Shown here: one piece after another, positions 45,581 to 56,047 of the stretch
How positions within the stretch are numbered: the first letter of the stretch is position 1
Layout: each line of letters opens with the position of its first letter
Origin: Acidobacteriota bacterium
Lineage (GTDB): Bacteria; Acidobacteriota; Terriglobia; Terriglobales; SCQP01
Length of the DNA: 64,000 bases
Reading direction: 5' to 3'
NCBI GenBank assembly: GCA_021789895.1
Contig: JAJYIU010000008.1
Location: 1 to 64,000, forward strand
Notes under the pieces: generated by a model
What the model saw: the letters and a program-made list of their open reading frames with translations, nothing else
What the model was told of the DNA's origin: nothing
Databases searched by the model: none
Position numbers and translations under genes: made by a program

Positions 45581-46515
45581 ACCGGAGGCTCCGATTCGCC
45601 CGGCGGGGCATTTTCCAGCGCGCCGGTCAGCAACCGCACGGCGGGAATACCGCGCTGACGGCAGAATTTCTCCAGGCCGCGCAGCACCGACTCGGTCGCC
45701 TTCGGGTCCCAGAAATTGGCCGTTCCAACCTGGATGGCACTGGCGCCGGCAAGCAGGAACTCGACCGCATCCTCCCCCGAGGCAATTCCGCCCAGGCCGA
45801 TGATGGGCAAGCCAACCGCCTGATGGGCTTCATAGACCAGGCGGACTGCGAGCGGCTTGATGGCCGGACCGGAGAGTCCGGCGATGCGGTTTGCGAAGCG
45901 CGGCCGGCGGGTGTGGACGTCAATCGCCATACCGAGAAACGTATTCACCAACGATAGGGCGTCGGCGCCGGCGGCTTCGGCGGCGCGCGCCAGTTCTCCA
46001 ATGCGGGTGACATTGGGACTGAGCTTGATCCAGATCGGGCGGCGGGTGACCGCCTTCACCGCGGCGGTCAACTGGGCCAGCGGAGCCGGATCGGAGGCGA
46101 ACAGCTCGCCCCCGGCGCGAGTATTGGGGCAACTGGCGTTGATTTCGTAGGCGGCGATGCCTTCCCCTTCGTTCAACATCTCGACCGCGCGCACATATTC
46201 CTCGACGCTCTCGCCATAGACATTGACGATGACCAGGACGCCGAGGCGGCGGAGGCGGGGCAGGCGGGTTTCGAGAAACGCCGGGATGCCCATGTTTTGC
46301 ACGCCGATGGAGTTGAGCATGCCGGCCGAGGTTTCAAACAGTCGCAGCCCGGCGTTCCCGGAGCGGGGCTCGCAGGAGAGCCCTTTGGTGACGATGCCGC
46401 CGAGGCGGGCAATCTCCACAATATCTTCAAACTCAACGCCATAGCCGAAGGTGCCGGCCGCGGCCAGCACGGGATTGCGGAGACGCAGGCCGGCAATTTC
46501 AACGCTCAAATCCAT
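45577..46515 (-). CDS. pyrD: dihydroorotate dehydrogenase (class 1, PyrDB-like)
   Basis: 312 residues. MDLSVEIAGLRLRNPVLAAA, GIVTKGLSCEPRSGN, MLNSIGVQNMGI, YEINASCPNTRAGGE with the catalytic Cys (class 1), WIKLSPNVTRIGELARAAEA and GLGGIASGEDAVEFLLAGAS. Class 1B enzymes use PyrK as an electron partner, but no pyrK is in the window. It oxidises dihydroorotate in pyrimidine synthesis. ATG 46515 by homology; the longer frame is not coding. Confidence 0.92.
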   Translation of the reverse strand: MDLSVEIAGLRLRNPVLAAAGTFGYGVEFEDIVEIARLGGIVTKGLSCEPRSGNAGLRLFETSAGMLNSIGVQNMGIPAFLETRLPRLRRLGVLVIVNVYGESVEEYVRAVEMLNEGEGIAAYEINASCPNTRAGGELFASDPAPLAQLTAAVKAVTRRPIWIKLSPNVTRIGELARAAEAAGADALSLVNTFLGMAIDVHTRRPRFANRIAGLSGPAIKPLAVRLVYEAHQAVGLPIIGLGGIASGEDAVEFLLAGASAIQVGTANFWDPKATESVLRGLEKFCRQRGIPAVRLLTGALENAPPGESEPPV

Positions 46516-46648
46516 GCTGAATGTAACGGCAGCGATCGCATCGCGCGGGGGCCGGGTTCCGGAAGCGGACGATGAGGCGTAGGCATGCGGAGCCGGATCA
46601 AATTGTATAGTAATTAAGCAGTCCACTGAATGACAGAAAAACCGTGCC

Positions 46649-47902
46649 ATGAATCCCTCCCTTCCCTCACCGGCGATCGCGGAACAGCTCACGCGGCTGC
46701 GCAAGGGCGCGGTGGAGATTCTGAGCGAACCCGAGCTGGCGGCGAGGCTGGAGCAGGCGCAGCGGCAGGGGCGCCGTTTGCGGGTGAAGGCGGGCTTCGA
46801 CCCCACCGCGCCCGACCTGCACCTGGGCCACACCGTGCTCTTGCGCAAGCTGCGCGATTTTCAGGACCTCGGCCACGAAGTGATTTTTCTGATCGGCGAT
46901 TTTACCGGGTTGATCGGCGACCCCACCGGGCGTTCGGCGACCCGCCCGCCGCTGACGCGGGAGCAAATTGCCGCGAACGCCGAAACCTACCGCCGGCAGG
47001 TCTTCAAGCTACTGGACCCGGAAAAGACGCGAGTGGAGTTCAATAGCGCCTGGCTGGGCAAGCTGGACGCCTACGAATGGGTGCGGCTGTGCGCCAAGAC
47101 CACGGTGGCGCGGATGCTGGAGCGGGACTTTTTTCACCAGCGCTGGGTGAAGCAGCAGCCGATTTCGATTCACGAGTTCCTCTACCCGTTGACCCAGGCC
47201 TACGATTCGGTGGCGCTCCAGGCGGACGTCGAGCTGGGCGGCGCCGACCAGAAATTCAACCTGTTGATGGGGCGCGAAATCCAGCAGGAGTACGGCCAGC
47301 CGCCGCAAGTGGTGCTGACCATGCCGCTGCTGGAGGGGCTGGACGGCGTGCAGAAGATGTCGAAATCGCTCGACAACTATGTCGGCATCGCCGAGCCGGC
47401 GGCAACGATGTTCGGCAAGCTGATGTCCATCTCGGACGAGCTGATGTGGCGCTACTGGCTGCTGCTGACCAGCCTGAGCGAGGCCGAAATCGCGGCGCTG
47501 CGGGACGCAGTGGCGCAAGGCGAGCGGCACCCGATGGAAGTCAAGAAAGACCTGGCGGAGCGGATCATCGCCGATTTCCACGGCGCCGAGGGGGCGCGCG
47601 CGGCGCGGGCGGAGTTCGAGCGCGTAGTGCAGCGGAAAGAGGCGCCGGATGGAATCGAACCCGTGACTTTAACCATGTCATCGGCAACCGGGAAAATACA
47701 TTTATCTCAAGTCATCGCGAAAGCGGGATTGGCGAATTCCCGCAGCGAAGCCGAACGCCTCATTCAAGCAGGCGCCGTACTAAAAAATAACGGGACTGTG
47801 ATCAATATTTCCGAACAAATTAATTTTAACGAGTCCATCAACATTCAAATCGGCAGATCCGGGAAAAAACGCATCGCTCAAATCACGGTAGTAAAAAAAT
47901 AA
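46649..47902 (+). CDS. tyrS: tyrosyl-tRNA synthetase with compositionally distinct S4 end
   Basis: 417 residues. Class I signature [46 protein letters not shown] and the KMSKS loop as [13 protein letters not shown] are intact. The C-terminal S4 tRNA-binding domain ([19 protein letters not shown] and on) is present. From about 47650 the DNA becomes AT-rich with many A/T third positions (ending VVKK with AAA AAA TAA), unlike the first 1000 bases. The start at 46649 precedes homology closely; divergent from pyrD. Confidence 0.95.
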   Translation: MNPSLPSPAIAEQLTRLRKGAVEILSEPELAARLEQAQRQGRRLRVKAGFDPTAPDLHLGHTVLLRKLRDFQDLGHEVIFLIGDFTGLIGDPTGRSATRPPLTREQIAANAETYRRQVFKLLDPEKTRVEFNSAWLGKLDAYEWVRLCAKTTVARMLERDFFHQRWVKQQPISIHEFLYPLTQAYDSVALQADVELGGADQKFNLLMGREIQQEYGQPPQVVLTMPLLEGLDGVQKMSKSLDNYVGIAEPAATMFGKLMSISDELMWRYWLLLTSLSEAEIAALRDAVAQGERHPMEVKKDLAERIIADFHGAEGARAARAEFERVVQRKEAPDGIEPVTLTMSSATGKIHLSQVIAKAGLANSRSEAERLIQAGAVLKNNGTVINISEQINFNESINIQIGRSGKKRIAQITVVKK

Positions 47903-48015
47903 ATTCCCTTTCCGGAACCGGATCGCCGGCAGCAGCGTTGGCCGCGCCCGGCGCTACACTAGAATTTTGAACCGGAATCGGGCTTCAGACCAACTCTACA
48001 ACCGGAGCAAGCCGC

Positions 48016-49533
48016 ATGGAGATCGAAGCACAGAGCGCCGCGCCGGCGCTGTTTGCCACGCAAGCCCTGGTGGTGCTGGCGCCGGAGCAGGAGGGTCCGT
48101 GGGCGCCGCCGCTGGAGGCGCTCGAGCGGGCGACGCAGGGCTGGTTGAGCAAGCTGAAGGAGGCGGGGGAAATTAGCGGGCGCTGGCTGGAGAGCACGCT
48201 GTTGCACCACCCGCCGGGCCTGAAAGCGGAACGGCTGCTGCTTCTGGGCTGCGGCAAAAACCCGACGGGGCCGTTCGAGCTGCGGCGGCTGGCGGGAACG
48301 GCGGCGCGCTTGCTGAAAGCCAAAGGCGTGAAACAGATGGCGCTGGCGCTGCCGCCGGAGGCGACGCAAACCAAAGCCGCCACCGCGGCGGCGCTGCCGG
48401 CGGCCATTGCCGGCGCCTGGGCGGCGAATTTCGAAACCGGCGCCTACAAAAGCGACCGCCAGCCCGAAAAACGCATCGAGCGGCTGACGCTGCTGGTGCC
48501 GGCCACGGTGCCGGGCGCGGAAATAGAGCCGGCCTTGAACAAGGGCCAGGCGATCGCAGCGGCGGTCGAGCGGGCGCGCGAACTGGCCAACCAGCCGGCA
48601 AATTACCTGACGCCGCGGCGGCTGGGGGAAGAGGCGGAAGCGCTGGCGCGGCGCTACCAACTGGAATTCGAGCTGCTGGACGAAGCGCGGGCGCGGGAAC
48701 TGCGCATGGGAGCGTTTTTAAGCGTGGCGCAGGGCAGCGCCGAGCCGCCGCGCATGATCGTGCTGCGCTACCGGGGAGCGGCGCCCTCCGACCCCGGAAA
48801 AGCGCGCCGGGTGCTGGGGCTGGTGGGCAAGGGCATCACCTTCGACACCGGCGGCATTTCCATCAAGCCGGCCGACGGCATGGAGAAGATGAAGTACGAC
48901 ATGACCGGCGGGGCGACGATGCTGGCGGTGATGCAGGCGCTGGCGCAACTCCAGCCCCGGCTGGAAGTGATCGCGGTGATTCCTGCGGCGGAAAATATGC
49001 CCGGCAGCCGGGCGCAAAAACCCGGCGACGTGCAGATTGCGATGTCGGGCAAGAGCATTGAAGTGCTCAACACCGATGCGGAAGGGCGGCTGGTGCTGGC
49101 GGATGGGCTGAGTTACGCCCGGCAACTCGGCGCGACCCACCTGGTGGACGTGGCGACGCTGACCGGAGCGGTGGCCGTGGCGCTGGGCGCGGTCTATGCG
49201 GGGGCCTTCGCCAACCAGGACGAGTTTTACCACGAGTTCGAACAGGCCGCGGCGGCGGCGGGAGAAAAAGTCTGGCGGCTGCCTCTGGATGAAGAATACC
49301 GCGACCAGATTCGCGGCAGCGTGGGCGACCTGCTGAACTCCGGCGGGCGTTACGGCGGCGCGATCACGGCAGCGGAATTTTTGCATGCCTTTGCCGAAGA
49401 CACGCCCTGGATCCACCTCGACATCGCGGGCACGGCCTGGTGGGATGAGGGCAAGGCGTGGATGCCGAAAGGCCCGACCGGAATCGCGGTGGCCAGCCTG
49501 GTGGAGTTGGCGCTGCGGATGGCGGAAGCGTAA
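48016..49533 (+). CDS. pepA: leucyl aminopeptidase (M17)
   Basis: 505 residues. The M17 signature [17 protein letters not shown] (about 357-373) with Asp/Glu metal ligands, [20 protein letters not shown] (Lys and Asp ligands), [13 protein letters not shown], and [13 protein letters not shown]. The N-terminal domain is typical, with [20 protein letters not shown] before the active site. Cytosolic hexameric peptidase releasing N-terminal residues. deoB follows after 17 bases. Confidence 0.94.
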   Translation: MEIEAQSAAPALFATQALVVLAPEQEGPWAPPLEALERATQGWLSKLKEAGEISGRWLESTLLHHPPGLKAERLLLLGCGKNPTGPFELRRLAGTAARLLKAKGVKQMALALPPEATQTKAATAAALPAAIAGAWAANFETGAYKSDRQPEKRIERLTLLVPATVPGAEIEPALNKGQAIAAAVERARELANQPANYLTPRRLGEEAEALARRYQLEFELLDEARARELRMGAFLSVAQGSAEPPRMIVLRYRGAAPSDPGKARRVLGLVGKGITFDTGGISIKPADGMEKMKYDMTGGATMLAVMQALAQLQPRLEVIAVIPAAENMPGSRAQKPGDVQIAMSGKSIEVLNTDAEGRLVLADGLSYARQLGATHLVDVATLTGAVAVALGAVYAGAFANQDEFYHEFEQAAAAAGEKVWRLPLDEEYRDQIRGSVGDLLNSGGRYGGAITAAEFLHAFAEDTPWIHLDIAGTAWWDEGKAWMPKGPTGIAVASLVELALRMAEA

Positions 49534-49550
49534 GCGGAGCACGCGGCCGG

Positions 49551-50750
49551 ATGGAGCAACCAGTGAAGTTTGCGCGGGTGGCGCTGATCGTGCTCGATAG
49601 CGTGGGCATTGGCGAGATGCCCGACGCAGCGCAGTACGGCGACGCCGGCAGCGACACGCTCGGGCATCTGCTGGCGGCACGGCCCACCCGGCTGCCGCGG
49701 CTGCAGGCGCTGGGCTTGGGCAACATTCGCCCGCTGGCCGGAGTGCCGCCGGCGCAGCCTCCGCTGGCCAGCTATGGCAAATGCGCGCTGCTGTCGGATG
49801 GCAAAGACACCACCACCGGCCATTGGGAGATGGCCGGCATCATCCTGGAAAAAGGCTTTCCGCTGTATCCGCACGGTTTTCCCGCCGAACTGATGCGCGA
49901 GTTCGAGCGGCGCATCGGGCGGGGCACGCTGGGCAATGTGGCGGCCAGCGGAACGGAGATCATCCAGCAGCTTGGCGAAGAACACCTGCGCACCGGCCGG
50001 CCGATCGTCTACACCTCGGCCGACAGCGTGTTTCAGATCGCGGCGCACGAAGAGGTCATCCCGCTGCCGGAGCTGTACCGGATTTGCGAAATCGCGCGCG
50101 AGCTGCTGCAGGGGCCGCACCGGGTCGGGCGGGTGATCGCGCGCCCGTTCCTCGGCACCCACGCCGGCAACTTTCAGCGCACGCGGCACCGCCACGACTA
50201 CGCCATCCCGCCTCCGGAGGGCATGCTGCTGGACCGTCTGGCGGCGGGCGGCGTGCCGGTGTACGCAGTGGGCAAAATTTTCGACATCTTCCTCGGCCGG
50301 GGCATCCGCGAGCACGTGTCGATGCAATCCAACGCCGACGGGCTCGAAGCCACGCTGGCGCTGCTGGATCGCGTGGCCGAAGGCTTGGTTTTCGTCAACC
50401 TGGTGGATTTCGACATGCTCTATGGGCACCGGAACGATGTGGAAGGCTACGCCCGGGCGCTGGAAGAGTGTGACTCCTACCTGGAACGGATCGAGGCGAA
50501 GCTGCACGCCAGCGATCTGCTGCTGTTGACCGCCGACCACGGCTGCGACCCGACCACCGCGTCCACCGACCATTCGCGCGAGTACGCGCCGCTGCTGGCG
50601 CTGGCGCCGGGACGGGCAGCGCACCCGCTGGGCACGCGCCGCAGCCTGGCGGATATCGGCGAAACGATCGCAGATAACTTCCAGGTTCCCCTGCATCGGG
50701 GTGAATCCTTCCTGGCGGCGCTGACCGGCCCGGCCGCCCGCGCCGTATGA
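49551..50750 (+). CDS. deoB: phosphopentomutase
   Basis: 399 residues. [20 protein letters not shown] starts the alkaline-phosphatase-like fold; [22 protein letters not shown] with the phosphorylated Thr region, [35 protein letters not shown] and [19 protein letters not shown] follow. It interconverts ribose 1- and 5-phosphate in nucleoside salvage. ATG 49551 selected by homology. Overlaps uvrA by four bases. Confidence 0.95.
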   Translation: MEQPVKFARVALIVLDSVGIGEMPDAAQYGDAGSDTLGHLLAARPTRLPRLQALGLGNIRPLAGVPPAQPPLASYGKCALLSDGKDTTTGHWEMAGIILEKGFPLYPHGFPAELMREFERRIGRGTLGNVAASGTEIIQQLGEEHLRTGRPIVYTSADSVFQIAAHEEVIPLPELYRICEIARELLQGPHRVGRVIARPFLGTHAGNFQRTRHRHDYAIPPPEGMLLDRLAAGGVPVYAVGKIFDIFLGRGIREHVSMQSNADGLEATLALLDRVAEGLVFVNLVDFDMLYGHRNDVEGYARALEECDSYLERIEAKLHASDLLLLTADHGCDPTTASTDHSREYAPLLALAPGRAAHPLGTRRSLADIGETIADNFQVPLHRGESFLAALTGPAARAV

Positions 50751-53689
50751 GCGCCACGACCGGAAACACGCCGGCGCCGGCGGCATCCGCGCCCGGAACG
50801 GCCGCCACTCCGCCGGCAGGAGCGGGAGACGCGATCCGCGTGCGCGGCGTGCGGGTGCACAACCTGAAAAACCTGGATGCCGATATCCCCCTCGGCCGCA
50901 TGACGGTGATTACCGGCGTCTCGGGCTCAGGCAAAAGCAGCCTGGCGTTCGAGACGCTCTATGCGGAGGGCCAGCGGCGTTATGTCGAGTCGCTGTCGGC
51001 CTACGCGCGCCAGTTTCTGGAGCGCTTGGAGAAGCCCGACGCGGACGCCATCGAGGGCATCGCGCCGGCCATCGCCATCCGGCAAAAGAACACCAGCCGC
51101 AACCCGCGTTCGACCGTGGCGACGGCTACGGAAATTTACGATTACCTGCGGCTGCTCTACGCCCGCGCCGGGCGGACGATCTGCCCGCAATGCCGGCTGG
51201 AGGCCAAGCGGGATAGCGTGGACGAGGCGGTGGAAGCCCTGCTCGGACAGCATCGCGGACGCCGGGCTTACCTGCTGTTTCCGCTGGTCGAGGCCGTGAT
51301 CGCAGACGTGGTCGGGAGTAAAAAAAAGCGGAAGAAGTCCGCCCCCGCCGGCTCCCGGCTGCCGGGCGAGGCACAGCGGCAGAGGCTGGCGATGCTGCGC
51401 GCGCAGGGCTTCCATCGCCTGTATCAGAACGGCCGGCTGGCGGAATTCGCCACGCCCGAATCGCTGCTGGAGCTGGATTTTTCTCAACCCGTCTGGGTGG
51501 TGGCCGACCGGATGACGCTCGCACCGGAAGACCGCGCGCAGTTGGCGGAGGCGATCGAGGCCGCCTACCGCGAAGCCGGCGAACTGAGCGTGGAGCTGAT
51601 CGGCGAAGAGGGCCGGGCGCCGGCGCGGCTGCGCTTCAGCGAGCGCTTTGAATGCAAGCAATGCGGACGCAAGTTCGATGCGCCCCAGCCCCGAATTTTC
51701 TCGTTCAATCATCCCGCCGGCGCCTGCCAGCGTTGCCAGGGCTTCGGCAACACCATGGATTACGACTTGAACAAGGTTGTGCCCAATCCGGAGCTGAGCT
51801 TGAGCGAAGGGATCGTGGATCCCTGGACCAAGCCGCGTTACCGGAGCTGGGCGCGGGCGATGCGCGAGGCGGCGCGGCGCGCGGGCGCGCCGCTCGACCG
51901 CGCCTGGAAACGGCTGACGCCGGAGCAGCAAGCGCTGGTGCTCGAGGGCAACGGCGATTTTCCCGGCGTCCGGGGCTTCTTCCATTACCTGGAACGCAAA
52001 AAATACAAGCTGCACGTGCGGGTCTTTCTCAGCCGCTATCGCAGCTATGCGCGCTGCGACGTCTGCCAGGGCGCCCGGCTGCGTCCGGAGGCGCTGTGGG
52101 TGGAGCTGCCCGATCCGGAAGCCGAGCCGCGCTGGCAGGGATGGCACCTGGGACGGGTGGCGGGCTTGACCGTGCGCGCGGCGCGGGAATATTTCAAGCG
52201 CTTGCGGCTCTCGCCCGGCGAAACCATGCTGGCGGCGCCGTTGTTGGAGGAAATCCGGCAGCGGCTGGAGTTTCTGGAGCAAGTGGGCCTGCATTACCTG
52301 ACGCTGGACCGGCTGGCATCGAGCCTCTCGGGCGGCGAAGCCCAGCGCATCCAACTGGCGACCTGCCTGGGCTCGCATCTGGTGGGCACGCTCTATGTGC
52401 TGGACGAGCCTTCAATCGGGCTGCACAGCCGCGATACCGGCCGGCTCATCGGCATCCTGCAACAACTGCGCGATGAGGGCAATACCATCCTGGTCGTGGA
52501 GCATGATCCGCAGATCATGCGTGCCTCCGACCGACTGCTCGATCTGGGCCCTGGGGCGGGCGAACACGGCGGCCGCCTGGTCGCCGCGGGCGACTGGCGA
52601 AGCGTGCAGCAGTCGCCGGCATCGCGCACCGGACGCTATCTGGCCGGCGGGCTTCAGTTGCCTACGCATCGGGCGCGCCGGCCGCGCCCCGGAATCCAAC
52701 TGCTCGGCGCCTGCCGCAACAATCTCCAGCAGCTCGATGCGGAATTCCCGTTGGGCGTGCTGATGGCGGTGACGGGAGTCTCCGGCTCGGGCAAAAGTAC
52801 GCTGGTGCACCAGGTGCTGTACGCCAATCTGGAGCGTCTGCGGCGGAATCCGCATGCCGAACTGGAGGATTGCCGCGCGCTGGAAGGATGGGAAAGGGTG
52901 CTCGCAACCCATCTGGTGGACCAATCGCCGATCGGCCGCACGCCGCGCTCGAATCCGGTCACTTACGCCGGCGCGTATGACGGGATCCGCGCGCTGTATG
53001 CGCAAACTTCGGAAGCGCGGCGGCGCGGGCTGAAGCCGGGTCATTTTTCTTTTAATGTGGCCGGAGGCCGCTGCGAAACCTGCCGCGGCGCGGGGGTGGT
53101 CACGGTGGAGATGCAGTTCCTGGCCGACGTGGAGCTGCCCTGCGAGATCTGCCACGGCACGCGCTTCAAGCCGGAGGTGCTGGAAGCGCGTTTTCAAGGC
53201 CGCAATATTGCGGAAACCCTGCAATTGACGGTGGCGGAAGCGCTGCGGGTGTTTGCCGGCCATGCCCGCGTGCTGACTCCGCTGCAGCAGTTGGCGGAAG
53301 TTGGCCTGGGCTACTTGCGCCTGGGCCAGCCGGCAACGACGCTTTCGGGCGGAGAAGCGCAACGGCTGAAGCTGGCCGCGCACCTGGCTGCCGCCGACGA
53401 GCTGAAAGACGCCTTGTTCCTGTTCGACGAGCCCACCACCGGCTTGCATTTTGACGATATTGCACAATTGCTATCCGCTTTTGACCGTCTGGTGGCCGGC
53501 GGAGCTACGGTGGTGGTGATCGAGCACAATCTGGATCTGATTGCCGCCGCCGATCGCATTCTCGACCTGGGTCCGGAGGGCGGCGAAGAGGGCGGCCGGG
53601 TAGTCGCGCAGGGAACGCCGCAGGAAGTCGCGCGGCTTTCTACCCATACCGGACGGGCGCTGGCGCAGCATTTTCATAATGTAATGTAA
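50747..53689 (+). CDS. uvrA: excinuclease ABC subunit A
   Basis: 980 residues, the damage-recognising ATPase of nucleotide excision repair. Both ABC halves are complete: Walker [16 protein letters not shown] and [15 protein letters not shown]; signature motifs [16 protein letters not shown] and [16 protein letters not shown]; two Zn sites, with ACQRCQGFG plus CKQCGRKF and [10 protein letters not shown] plus CEICHGTRF. An N-terminal Pro/Ala extension of about 25 residues precedes [23 protein letters not shown] overlaps the deoB stop (ATGA). Confidence 0.97.
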   Translation: MSATTGNTPAPAASAPGTAATPPAGAGDAIRVRGVRVHNLKNLDADIPLGRMTVITGVSGSGKSSLAFETLYAEGQRRYVESLSAYARQFLERLEKPDADAIEGIAPAIAIRQKNTSRNPRSTVATATEIYDYLRLLYARAGRTICPQCRLEAKRDSVDEAVEALLGQHRGRRAYLLFPLVEAVIADVVGSKKKRKKSAPAGSRLPGEAQRQRLAMLRAQGFHRLYQNGRLAEFATPESLLELDFSQPVWVVADRMTLAPEDRAQLAEAIEAAYREAGELSVELIGEEGRAPARLRFSERFECKQCGRKFDAPQPRIFSFNHPAGACQRCQGFGNTMDYDLNKVVPNPELSLSEGIVDPWTKPRYRSWARAMREAARRAGAPLDRAWKRLTPEQQALVLEGNGDFPGVRGFFHYLERKKYKLHVRVFLSRYRSYARCDVCQGARLRPEALWVELPDPEAEPRWQGWHLGRVAGLTVRAAREYFKRLRLSPGETMLAAPLLEEIRQRLEFLEQVGLHYLTLDRLASSLSGGEAQRIQLATCLGSHLVGTLYVLDEPSIGLHSRDTGRLIGILQQLRDEGNTILVVEHDPQIMRASDRLLDLGPGAGEHGGRLVAAGDWRSVQQSPASRTGRYLAGGLQLPTHRARRPRPGIQLLGACRNNLQQLDAEFPLGVLMAVTGVSGSGKSTLVHQVLYANLERLRRNPHAELEDCRALEGWERVLATHLVDQSPIGRTPRSNPVTYAGAYDGIRALYAQTSEARRRGLKPGHFSFNVAGGRCETCRGAGVVTVEMQFLADVELPCEICHGTRFKPEVLEARFQGRNIAETLQLTVAEALRVFAGHARVLTPLQQLAEVGLGYLRLGQPATTLSGGEAQRLKLAAHLAAADELKDALFLFDEPTTGLHFDDIAQLLSAFDRLVAGGATVVVIEHNLDLIAAADRILDLGPEGGEEGGRVVAQGTPQEVARLSTHTGRALAQHFHNVM

Positions 53690-53915
53690 CAAACACACTC
53701 CTGCCCGGGGCGATGTTACTGGCTGAAAGTAATAATTAATCCCCCTATTGCCGGAACTCATACATCCAGTAGGCTTTGAGCGCAGGCTGAAAACTCCCGG
53801 CCGCACCCTGCAATCTGGTCTCGCAATTGCATCTTAGGAGGCCAGGAGGGGCGAAAAGCTTGATTTTCTACGTAGCCGCGCTATGGTAGAAACCCAAGCC
53901 TCGCCGGAGAGGTTT

Positions 53916-54428
53916 ATGGCCGTGAGTTCCGCGATTCACATCAAGGTTGTGGCGCTGGCGGCAGTTCTGGGGTTGGCGCCGTTGCCGGCCGTAGCCGGCC
54001 ACCTCACTGCGGCCAAGATGCAGCAGCAATACCGCAAGCTGGAAACCAAGCTGGCTCATACGCATGGCGCCAAGCGGGCCCAATTGCTGGCTCGATTGGC
54101 GGGGCTGGATGTGGATCAGGCCTACGCCAATTTTCAGTTGCAGAAGTTGATGGCCGGCAGCCAGGCCCTGAATCTGGCGCAGCAGCATGCGCAAGCGGCC
54201 ATGCAAGCCCTGGCGACGGAAGCCGCGCATGGCAAAAGCAAGAACATGCGCAAAGTGGAGCTGCAATTTCACAAGATCACCTTCGGGCTGAGAGGGCTGA
54301 TGAATATCGCGCCCTATCAGGCGGCGCCGCGTATTCGCGCAGTGCGTAACTATTTCAGCCAATTGCGCTCGAAACTGCTGCAGTGGATGTTCGGTCCCGC
54401 TCCCAAATTGCAGACACAAAAGCACTGA
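53916..54428 (+). CDS. exported helical protein, unknown function
   Basis: 170 residues. The leader MAVSSAIHIKVVALAAVLGL ending PAVAG is a signal peptide. The mature part is nearly all helix (AKMQQQYRKLETKLAHTHGA, QALNLAQQHAQAAMQALATE), with no recognised family. An ATG 11 codons earlier (53883) is also possible; the later start has GGAGAGG upstream. It precedes another exported helical gene by 52 bases, on the same strand. Confidence 0.65.
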   Translation: MAVSSAIHIKVVALAAVLGLAPLPAVAGHLTAAKMQQQYRKLETKLAHTHGAKRAQLLARLAGLDVDQAYANFQLQKLMAGSQALNLAQQHAQAAMQALATEAAHGKSKNMRKVELQFHKITFGLRGLMNIAPYQAAPRIRAVRNYFSQLRSKLLQWMFGPAPKLQTQKH

Positions 54429-54480
54429 ACGCAATCTAAGAACAGTTTCACAATCGCCGGAGCCGGTCTAAACTCAAAAC

Positions 54481-55101
54481 ATGCCCGCCGCATTTCGCGC
54501 GCGCCTGCTGCATTTCACTCCCGGGCCGCAGCCTCCGAGGCCGAACGCTCTAGGATGGGGAGCGATGCTGGGCTTGAGCCTACTGCTGCTGTTGCCGGCC
54601 GCACGCGCCTCGGGCCAGCTCTTCTATCGCGATCCGCTGACGCCGCGAGAAGCGGCCCAGTTACGCAATGCCGCCGACAACCCGGGCAAGAAGGTGATGC
54701 TGCTGCTGCGCGACGCGGCGCGGCGATTGGGCAATTTCGAGCGTTTACGGCACGGCCACAGCACCGGCCGCCGGCCGCAGATGTACCGCATGCTGCGGGA
54801 GTACCGGCTGATACTGCGCGAGCTGGATGACAACCTGGACAATATGGTGAGCGGGCCGCGTAACTCCTTCATGGGCAAGGTCAAGCCCCAAAAACCTCTA
54901 CGCCGGGTAATCGCCGCCGAGCAGCATTTTGCGGCCGAGTTGCGCCGCATCCGGGCCGATTCCTCGCCCTCCGACCTGGCCAGTTATCATTTCGAACTGC
55001 AAAACTGCATGGATAGCACCCACGACAGCATGGCCAACGCACAAGACGACTTGAAGACCGTCCAAAGCAAGAAAAAGAAGAAGAAAGCGCAGCATGGCTG
55101 A
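54481..55101 (+). CDS. exported helical protein with Lys-rich tail, unknown function
   Basis: 206 residues. A hydrophobic stretch (AMLGLSLLLLLPAARASG) suggests export. The rest is helical (REAAQLRNAADNPGKKVMLL, YRLILRELDDNLDNMVSG), ending in KKKKKKAQHG. It resembles the preceding gene in design, though the sequences do not align clearly. Its 3' end overlaps the following metallopeptidase gene by eight bases, suggesting one unit. Confidence 0.6.
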   Translation: MPAAFRARLLHFTPGPQPPRPNALGWGAMLGLSLLLLLPAARASGQLFYRDPLTPREAAQLRNAADNPGKKVMLLLRDAARRLGNFERLRHGHSTGRRPQMYRMLREYRLILRELDDNLDNMVSGPRNSFMGKVKPQKPLRRVIAAEQHFAAELRRIRADSSPSDLASYHFELQNCMDSTHDSMANAQDDLKTVQSKKKKKKAQHG

Positions 55102-55915
55102 GGGCGGAACCGGAGTTTCCCTGGCGCGCGGGCGCGGCGGCCGCCAACTTTTCCTGCCCGGGCTCGAGCCGCCCGGCAGCAACCATCGCCGCCGCCGCGA
55201 CACCCCGCCGCAACCCCGAAATGCCGGCGCGGGACGCGACCTCTACCCCACTTTCGCCGCCGTGCACCGTGAATTGAAGCCGCGCACACCGCTGCCGCAG
55301 ATCGAGATTCGCTTTTATGCCTTCGCCCACCTCAACCACACCCTGCGGCTCAGGAACGGGCGGCTGCGGGTGCGCATCAGCGATCTGATGGCGAATGCGC
55401 CGGAACCGGTGTTGGAGGCACTGGCGCAGATCCTACTGCGCAAGCTGTACCGTAAGCCGCCCTCGGCGCTTTACAGCGAACGCTACCGCCGCTTCATCAA
55501 CCGGCGCGAAATGACGGCGCGGATCGAGACCATCCGCCGCAGCCGCGGACGCAAGCGCCTGGCGGGGGCGCGCGGCCGCGTTTACGATCTGGACGAAATC
55601 TTTGCCGAGTTGAATGCCGAATACTTCCAGGGGTGGCTGCCGCAGCCACGCCTGGGCTGGGGGCAGGTGCGTTCACGCCATAATCTGGCGCACTTCGACG
55701 CCACGCATAACGCCATTCTGGTCAGCCGCATCTTCGATCAGCCACAGGTGCCGCGCTGGGTTTTGGCCTACGTGATCTATCACGAAATGCTGCACATCAA
55801 GCATCCCATCCGGCATGAAGGCTCGCGGCGGCGCATTCATCCCCCGGAATTTCAGGCCGACGAGCGCCGCTATCCCCGCTGGCGGGAAGCGGAATCGTAT
55901 CTAAAAAGGCTGTAA
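55094..55915 (+). CDS. SprT-like zinc metallopeptidase domain protein
   Basis: 273 residues. VYDLDEIFAELNAEYFQGWL followed by LGWGQVRSRHNLAHFD, then WVLAYVIYHEMLHIKHPI with HExxH (zinc site) and the downstream His/Glu region HEGSRRRIHPPEFQADERRY. This is the SprT/Spartan-like fold. SprT relatives cut DNA-protein cross-links, but here the role is unknown. The first 90 residues are basic and without a family. Coupled by overlap to the helical gene before it. Confidence 0.8.
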   Translation: MAEGGTGVSLARGRGGRQLFLPGLEPPGSNHRRRRDTPPQPRNAGAGRDLYPTFAAVHRELKPRTPLPQIEIRFYAFAHLNHTLRLRNGRLRVRISDLMANAPEPVLEALAQILLRKLYRKPPSALYSERYRRFINRREMTARIETIRRSRGRKRLAGARGRVYDLDEIFAELNAEYFQGWLPQPRLGWGQVRSRHNLAHFDATHNAILVSRIFDQPQVPRWVLAYVIYHEMLHIKHPIRHEGSRRRIHPPEFQADERRYPRWREAESYLKRL

Positions 55916-56047
55916 GCGCCTCCATCCGGCGCGATCTGTAATCAGCGCTGCCGGGAAGTTGGCACGTCGCGGCCGGGCAGGCGACTGTTATAGCATGTAA
56001 GTGGCAGCCGCCGGCCGCGCATCCGGACGGCGAGAGGAGTATTTCGC

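Noticed and set aside
47640-47670. tRNA 3'-end-like sequence (GGAATCGAACCCGTGAC on the plus strand) inside tyrS
   Set aside because: It resembles the T-loop of a minus-strand tRNA, but the T-stem does not pair beyond two bases, no acceptor or anticodon arm is found, and it encodes the conserved tyrS frame.
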